A DNA stretch of 47,395 bases, taken from positions 1 to 47,395 of the forward strand of contig DISL01000080.1 in NCBI GenBank assembly GCA_002421845.1, written 5' to 3'. The position numbers and the translations under genes were made by a program. Below the pieces are notes generated by a model. It did no database searches, was not told the origin of the DNA, and saw only the letters and a program-made list of their open reading frames with translations. This DNA is from Epsilonproteobacteria bacterium UBA6211 (lineage in GTDB: Bacteria; Campylobacterota; Campylobacteria; Campylobacterales; Arcobacteraceae). Shown one piece after another: positions 42,774 through 47,395 of the stretch (position 1 is the first letter of the stretch; every line of letters starts with the position of its first letter).

Positions 42774-43288
42774 AAGATATATTGTTAAAAGTTTTATTTG
42801 TAGGTGTTTTTATATTTATTGTAGGTTTTATTATAGTATCCAACCACAACTCATCAAAAACGGTAGTCGTAGTAGAAGGAAATATGGATAAAAAACCTTT
42901 GGATATAGCTTTGGGACTTTATCAAGATAGTGACTGCGGTATGAATATAGACAACCTCACTTACGCTTCACAGGTAATATCACCAGAAGGGAAAACTTGG
43001 TTTTTTCATGACCACGGCGGTATGGTAAACTGGCTAAAAAATAAGACTTTCAAAGAGGAAGCGGTTATTTGGGTTATGGCCATAGATACAAAAGAGTGGA
43101 TTAACGGACGTACGGCATTTTATACGGTAAACGAAACTACACCTATGTACTATGGTTTCGGTGCATATTCTAAAGAAAAAGAAAATACTATAGATTTTCA
43201 AAACATGAGTGAACGTATGCTAAGAGGTGAGAATATGTCAAACCCCGTATATGCAAAAGTCATAAAGGCAAACAATGGAAACAATTAG
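42770..43288 (+). CDS. NosL-like membrane-anchored protein
   Basis: I place the start at GTG 42770, overlapping the upstream stop by 4 bases, which gives VKDILLKV and one membrane anchor (about 5-24). The rest is NosL-like: DCGM (55-58) in place of CxxCGM, then FHDHGGMVNWL and WVMAIDTKEWING. The first cysteine of the NosL pair is missing; this half-motif may bind copper with Met and His. An ATG at 42722 would add 16 residues reading back through the end of the previous gene. Length 172. Confidence 0.7.
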   Translation: MKDILLKVLFVGVFIFIVGFIIVSNHNSSKTVVVVEGNMDKKPLDIALGLYQDSDCGMNIDNLTYASQVISPEGKTWFFHDHGGMVNWLKNKTFKEEAVIWVMAIDTKEWINGRTAFYTVNETTPMYYGFGAYSKEKENTIDFQNMSERMLRGENMSNPVYAKVIKANNGNN

Positions 43289-43985
43289 TATATTATCTAT
43301 TATGACCATAGCTTTTCTTGGCTCTTTTGGGCATTGTGTAGGTATGTGTGGAGGGATTGTTATGGCATATTCAAGTACCAAAATAGGTAATGAATGGACC
43401 AAAACAAAACAAACTCTAGCTCACGTAAGCTACTCTTTGGGAAGAGTTCTTACATATACTATGCTTGGGGTGCTTTTTGGTTTTTTAGGTGGAGTGATAG
43501 CATTTTCAAACACTACAAACGGCTTATTGCTACTACTTGCCGGTACGTTTATGGTTCTAGCAGGACTTTCACTAATAGGTAAAATCAGATTTCTGACCGT
43601 TATAGAACACAGCGTATCAAAAAGCTCGTGGTATCAGGCAAGTTTTAGAAGTCTTCTTCATAGCGGTACACTTTTTAGTTTCTTTTTGCTCGGTATGCTA
43701 AACGGTCTTTTACCTTGCGGTTTCGTATATTTCTTTGCTATCACTGCTGCTAGTACCGCTGATCCTTTCTGGGGTGGTGTTGTGATGTTTATTTTCGGTA
43801 TAAGCACTATTCCTGCACTATTTTCACTTGGATTTTTCTTAGGACTTTTTAAACAATCAGGTTTTAGAAATATTATGATAAAATTTGCAAGTATTGCGGT
43901 TATTTTGTTTGGTATCTATACACTCTACAGTGGATACGATTATCTCACAAACCCGAATAAGTCAATATTAGAGTGTCATTTATAA
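43275..43985 (+). CDS. Sulfite exporter TauE/SafE-type membrane protein (HCxGMCGG family)
   Basis: The protein begins with the family motif HCVGMCGG (20-27) and has about six helices, with LLPCGFVYFF in the second repeat. Such proteins are annotated as urease accessory UreH-like or sulfite exporter; relatives next to cytochrome oxidase or NosL genes are thought to move copper. The Cys pair in the first helix fits a metal role. It overlaps the NosL-like gene by 14 bases and is the last gene of the cluster. Length 236. Confidence 0.8.
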   Translation: METISILSIMTIAFLGSFGHCVGMCGGIVMAYSSTKIGNEWTKTKQTLAHVSYSLGRVLTYTMLGVLFGFLGGVIAFSNTTNGLLLLLAGTFMVLAGLSLIGKIRFLTVIEHSVSKSSWYQASFRSLLHSGTLFSFFLLGMLNGLLPCGFVYFFAITAASTADPFWGGVVMFIFGISTIPALFSLGFFLGLFKQSGFRNIMIKFASIAVILFGIYTLYSGYDYLTNPNKSILECHL

Positions 43986-44004
43986 AATTAAAGGTTAAAA
44001 TACA

Positions 44005-44715
44005 ATGCATAAATTTAAATGTGAAGGTTACGTTGCCCCTGATTTACAACAAGAATTTTTAAGTAATAAAGCAAAAGATAAAGATGTATGGAGAATGTTC
44101 AAAATCCTAGCCGATTTTACCGATGCATTTGAAGAACTAAACGAACTCCCACCTGCCGTATCTATTTTTGGAAGTGCAAGAACTCCGCAAAATGACTATT
44201 TTTACAAAAAAACCGTAGAACTATCTGCAAAACTCTCACTTGAAGGGTATTCTATTATCACAGGTGGCGGTGGCGGTATAATGGAAGCAGGAAACAAAGG
44301 TGCAGACGTATCAGTGGGGCTAAATATAGAGCTTCCCCATGAGCAAAAAGTAAATCCATACGTAAAAGTACCAATAGAATTTAAATACTTTTTTACTAGA
44401 AAAGTTTGTTTCCTTAAATATTCGGTTGCATTTGTTGTTATGCCGGGTGGATTTGGTACGCTTGACGAGCTTAGTGAAGCTTTGGTGCTTGTTCAAACCG
44501 GTAAAATGGGAAGATTCCCTATAGTACTTTTCGGTAAAGAGTTTTTTGAACCGTTGGAAGCTTTTTTTAGAGTTATGTTAAAATACAACTATTTAGCTGA
44601 AGCTGATTTACACTCGTACTTAATAACAGATGACGTAGATGAAGCTATAGCATATATTAAAAACGGTTTTGATTTAAAGGCTAACGGCAAAGGATGTAAA
44701 ATCACAAAAGAATAA
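44005..44715 (+). CDS. LOG-family protein (TIGR00730 type)
   Basis: A Rossmann-like protein with GGGGGIMEAGNKGA (87-100) and PGGFGTLDE (147-155), the nucleotide-binding motifs of the LOG/lysine-decarboxylase-like family. Many members hydrolyse nucleoside monophosphates such as cytokinin ribotides or AMP; the bacterial role is usually nucleotide phosphoribohydrolase. Length 236. It follows the SafE-type gene by 19 bases and may be cotranscribed. Confidence 0.88.
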   Translation: MHKFKCEGYVAPDLQQEFLSNKAKDKDVWRMFKILADFTDAFEELNELPPAVSIFGSARTPQNDYFYKKTVELSAKLSLEGYSIITGGGGGIMEAGNKGADVSVGLNIELPHEQKVNPYVKVPIEFKYFFTRKVCFLKYSVAFVVMPGGFGTLDELSEALVLVQTGKMGRFPIVLFGKEFFEPLEAFFRVMLKYNYLAEADLHSYLITDDVDEAIAYIKNGFDLKANGKGCKITKE

Positions 44716-44846
44716 ATATAAGTTTTCCTAATATATTATCTATTATCTTATAAAATACTTATTTTTAATTTATAAAATATATAAATTCAAAGTATCAAAG
44801 TTTTTTTTGATAAAATCGACCAATATATTTAATTAGGAGTCTGCGA

Positions 44847-47395
44847 TTGATAGTTGTGAATCAATTTTTACTACCTATACTTGTAATGTTACCTTTTATA
44901 GGTGCTTTGATTATAGGTTTAGGTATAAAACAACATAGATTAGGAAGTGCATTTGCATCAGGTTTTGTTGCAATATTTGGAATAATACTCCTAACATCTG
45001 TAGCATATATCCCTTTTGATGGGAATGTCTTAATACAATCTTGGAGTTGGATAGAACATATTGGGCTTTACTTTGCCTTTAGACTTGACGGGTTAGCTCT
45101 TCTTTTTGGTTATCTTATCCTTATAATAGGACTTTTGGTAATTATTTATGCAAGATATTACTTAAGTACAAAAGATTGCATATGTAGATTTTACGTATAT
45201 CTACTCCTTTTTATGGGTTCTATGCTTGGTATTGTATTTTCAGAAAATGCACTACAATTAGTTGTTTTTTGGGAGCTTACATCACTTAGTTCATTTTTAC
45301 TTATCAGCTATTGGTATCACAAAGATGAAAGCCAAAGCGGTTCAAAAATGGCTTTGACTGTCACAGGAGCCGGTGGTCTTGCTATGTTAGCCGGTATTTT
45401 GATGCTAGGTCATATAGTAGGTAGCTACAATATCAGCGATATTTTAGCAAGTGGTGATTTGATACGAAGTCATGAGCTGTACACACCTATTTTACTTTTG
45501 ATTTTACTCGGTGTTTTTACCAAATCGGCTCAATTCCCATTCCATTTCTGGCTACCCCATGCAATGGCAGCACCTACGCCTGTATCGGCATATCTCCACT
45601 CTGCAACGATGGTAAAAGCCGGTATATTTTTACTTGCTAGATTCTATCCGGCACTTAGCGGAACACCTGAATGGACTTTGATAGTACCTACGGTAGGTAT
45701 GCTGACACTTTTAATAGGGTCGTTTTTTGCAATGTTCAAAGATGACCTAAAAGGGCTACTTGCATACTCGACCATCAGTCATCTTGGACTTATAGTTTTG
45801 TTACTTGGTTTTTCTACACCTTTAGCTACGGTTGCTGCAATATTTCATATCATAAACCACGCTACATTTAAAGCATCTTTATTTATGGTTGCCGGTATTA
45901 TTGATCATGAAACAGGTACTCGTGATATGAAAAAACTAAACGGTCTTTGGTTTTTTATGCCTCACACTGCTACACTAGCCATGGTTGCAGCGTCTGCAAT
46001 GGCAGGAGTTCCACTCCTAAACGGCTTTTTAAGTAAAGAGATGTTTTTCGAAAGGGCATTACAAGACTCTCCCGTACTTGGTATAGTAGAGCCGATATTA
46101 GCTACCATAGCAGGTATATTTGCCGTTGCGTATTCTATCAGATTTATCCATGATGTATTTTTTAACGGTAATGGAAAAAATCTTCCAAAAGAACCACACG
46201 AACCACCTAGATTTATGAAAATACCTATAGACTTTTTGGTAATTGCTTGTTTTGCCGTAGGAACATTGCCTATGTTTACCATAGCACCTATGTTAGCAGT
46301 AGCTGTAACAGATACTCTACAAGCTCCATTACCTGAGTATTCATTGGCTGTATGGCACGGGTTTAATTTACCTCTTATGATGAGTTTTATAGCATTCTTC
46401 GGTGGTATTTTTGTTTATTATAATAGACAAATACTATTTGATTGGTATGACAAAAACTTATCCAAAATCGACGCTAGAGTACCATACAATAAAACCATAG
46501 ACTCGGCTTTTAGATTTGCAGACTTTATAACATCAAAATTTGATGTAAATTCACTCCAAAATATGATAGTATGGTTTATTCTCACTGCACTATTTTTTGG
46601 TTTGGTAGGGTTTACATCTTTTGATGCTTCAATTTTAGGAACAAGGGAATTTTTAAGTCCTGATTGGATAACCATTATCACGGCTCTTATTTTAGTAGCC
46701 GGAGTGATTACTACCGTTGTGTTACATCACAACCGTTTTATTGCTTTGATTACGATAGGTATTATAGGTCTTATTGTATCACTTGCATTTATCAAATTCT
46801 CTGCACCGGATTTGGCACTAACTCAACTTAGCGTAGAAGTAGTTACGATTATTTTGATACTTCTTGCGTTGTATTATCTTCCACAATACACTCCAAAAGA
46901 ATCCTCAAAAGCAAAACTATACCGTGATGGTTTTATAGCAACAATAAGCGGTATTTTCATATTTATACTTACACTTGCCGTACTAAGTAGAGAATACTCA
47001 ACTATCGGTACTTACTTCTTGGAAAATGCACTTACAGGCGGTGGCGGTACAAACGTAGTAAACGTTATACTAGTTGATTTTAGAGGATTTGATACATTAG
47101 GTGAAATAACAGTCCTCGCAATAGCGGGTATCGGTATTTTCGCTATGATTCAAGGTATTAAACTATATGCACCTACGGTCAATTCTCAAGGTTTACCTTG
47201 GTCAAGCGACCAATATCCTCTTATAGTAAAAACCCTTACAAGGCTCATATTACCGCTTATGTTAATGGTCTCTGTTTACATATTTTTAAGGGGTCACAAT
47301 CTCCCAGGTGGTGGATTTATAGCAGGTCTTATCACTTCTGTAGCACTTATTATTCAATACCTTGCAAACGGTATAGAGTGGACACAAAAGAAACT
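44847..47395 (+). CDS. mrpA: Mrp Na+/H+ antiporter subunit A with MrpB-like C-terminus (right end missing)
   Basis: The start is TTG at 44847 with AGGAG (44835-44839) 7 bases before it; the frame stays open to the window end (849 codons). The protein is a NuoL-like antiporter module with conserved VVFWELTSLSSFLLISYW, GVFTKSAQFPFHFWLPHAM and SAYLHSATMVKAG. A hydrophobic MrpA C-terminal region follows, and the last 70 residues (RLILPLMLMVSVYIFLRG, then GGGFIAGL) are the MrpB/MnhB domain, so this is the A-B fusion type. It exchanges Na+ for H+ in a multi-subunit membrane complex; other mrp genes should follow to the right. Confidence 0.93.
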   Translation, partial: MIVVNQFLLPILVMLPFIGALIIGLGIKQHRLGSAFASGFVAIFGIILLTSVAYIPFDGNVLIQSWSWIEHIGLYFAFRLDGLALLFGYLILIIGLLVIIYARYYLSTKDCICRFYVYLLLFMGSMLGIVFSENALQLVVFWELTSLSSFLLISYWYHKDESQSGSKMALTVTGAGGLAMLAGILMLGHIVGSYNISDILASGDLIRSHELYTPILLLILLGVFTKSAQFPFHFWLPHAMAAPTPVSAYLHSATMVKAGIFLLARFYPALSGTPEWTLIVPTVGMLTLLIGSFFAMFKDDLKGLLAYSTISHLGLIVLLLGFSTPLATVAAIFHIINHATFKASLFMVAGIIDHETGTRDMKKLNGLWFFMPHTATLAMVAASAMAGVPLLNGFLSKEMFFERALQDSPVLGIVEPILATIAGIFAVAYSIRFIHDVFFNGNGKNLPKEPHEPPRFMKIPIDFLVIACFAVGTLPMFTIAPMLAVAVTDTLQAPLPEYSLAVWHGFNLPLMMSFIAFFGGIFVYYNRQILFDWYDKNLSKIDARVPYNKTIDSAFRFADFITSKFDVNSLQNMIVWFILTALFFGLVGFTSFDASILGTREFLSPDWITIITALILVAGVITTVVLHHNRFIALITIGIIGLIVSLAFIKFSAPDLALTQLSVEVVTIILILLALYYLPQYTPKESSKAKLYRDGFIATISGIFIFILTLAVLSREYSTIGTYFLENALTGGGGTNVVNVILVDFRGFDTLGEITVLAIAGIGIFAMIQGIKLYAPTVNSQGLPWSSDQYPLIVKTLTRLILPLMLMVSVYIFLRGHNLPGGGFIAGLITSVALIIQYLANGIEWTQKK

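Overview
The window is AT-rich chromosomal DNA of a free-living member of the Campylobacterota (Epsilonproteobacteria), most like a Sulfurimonas/Sulfurovum/Arcobacter-type organism. The evidence is gene content and protein style: a ctsE/ctsF-like competence operon, HisIE, a prohibitin-like SPFH protein, HypA-F with HupE, NosL-like proteins beside a SafE/TauE-type protein, and an Mrp antiporter. The genus cannot be fixed from sequence alone.

Layout. 1-860: end of a GNAT-like gene, a short promoter/hairpin/mini-ORF locus, and tRNA-Arg(UCG). 861-12064: housekeeping genes (folE, a type II secretion/competence operon, era, hisIE, SPFH protein, ilvE, YeiH-like exporter, aldehyde dehydrogenase). 12065-12349: a second promoter/hairpin/mini-ORF locus. 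12350-15088: Na+-dependent NSS transporter and a HemN/HemW-like radical SAM protein. 15080-30239: a hydrogenase-maturation operon on the minus strand, read hupE, DUF364, hypB, hypC, hypD, hypE, hypA. It is split by two cassettes of defence-type genes in the same orientation. 30329-35678: zinc-ribbon/HTH protein plus tamA-tamB. 35655-37865: hypF. 37963-43985: SHOCT protein and a NosL/ABC/SafE cluster. 44005-44715: LOG-family protein. 44847 to the right edge: mrpA with an MrpB-like C-terminal part, incomplete.

How the genes work together. HypA-F assemble the Ni-Fe site of [NiFe] hydrogenase, and HupE and the His-rich HypB handle nickel. Between hypD and hypE sit a YhcG/DUF1016 nuclease broken by a stop codon, McrC, McrB and a RhuM-Fic protein. 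Between hypE and hypA sit a C5-cytosine methyltransferase, a protein with two GHKL ATPase domains, a receiver-HEPN protein and a PPP-type phosphatase. These last four genes form an overlapping set, and each cassette is preceded by the same extended -10 motif. The methyltransferase / double-GHKL / REC-HEPN set is the strongest candidate for an undescribed system: a sensor kinase-like ATPase could control a HEPN ribonuclease through a receiver domain, with DNA methylation as the self mark.

The second unusual theme is a pair of loci, 369-593 and 12068-12341. Each has a strong promoter, a short RNA ending in an intrinsic terminator, then a 19-20 codon hydrophobic ORF whose start region can pair with the RNA's 5' part. 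They look like type I toxin-antitoxin loci with Ibs-like peptides, but with an unusual same-strand, single-promoter layout. A third theme is a degenerate GGTACTGA octamer repeat in three intergenic gaps.
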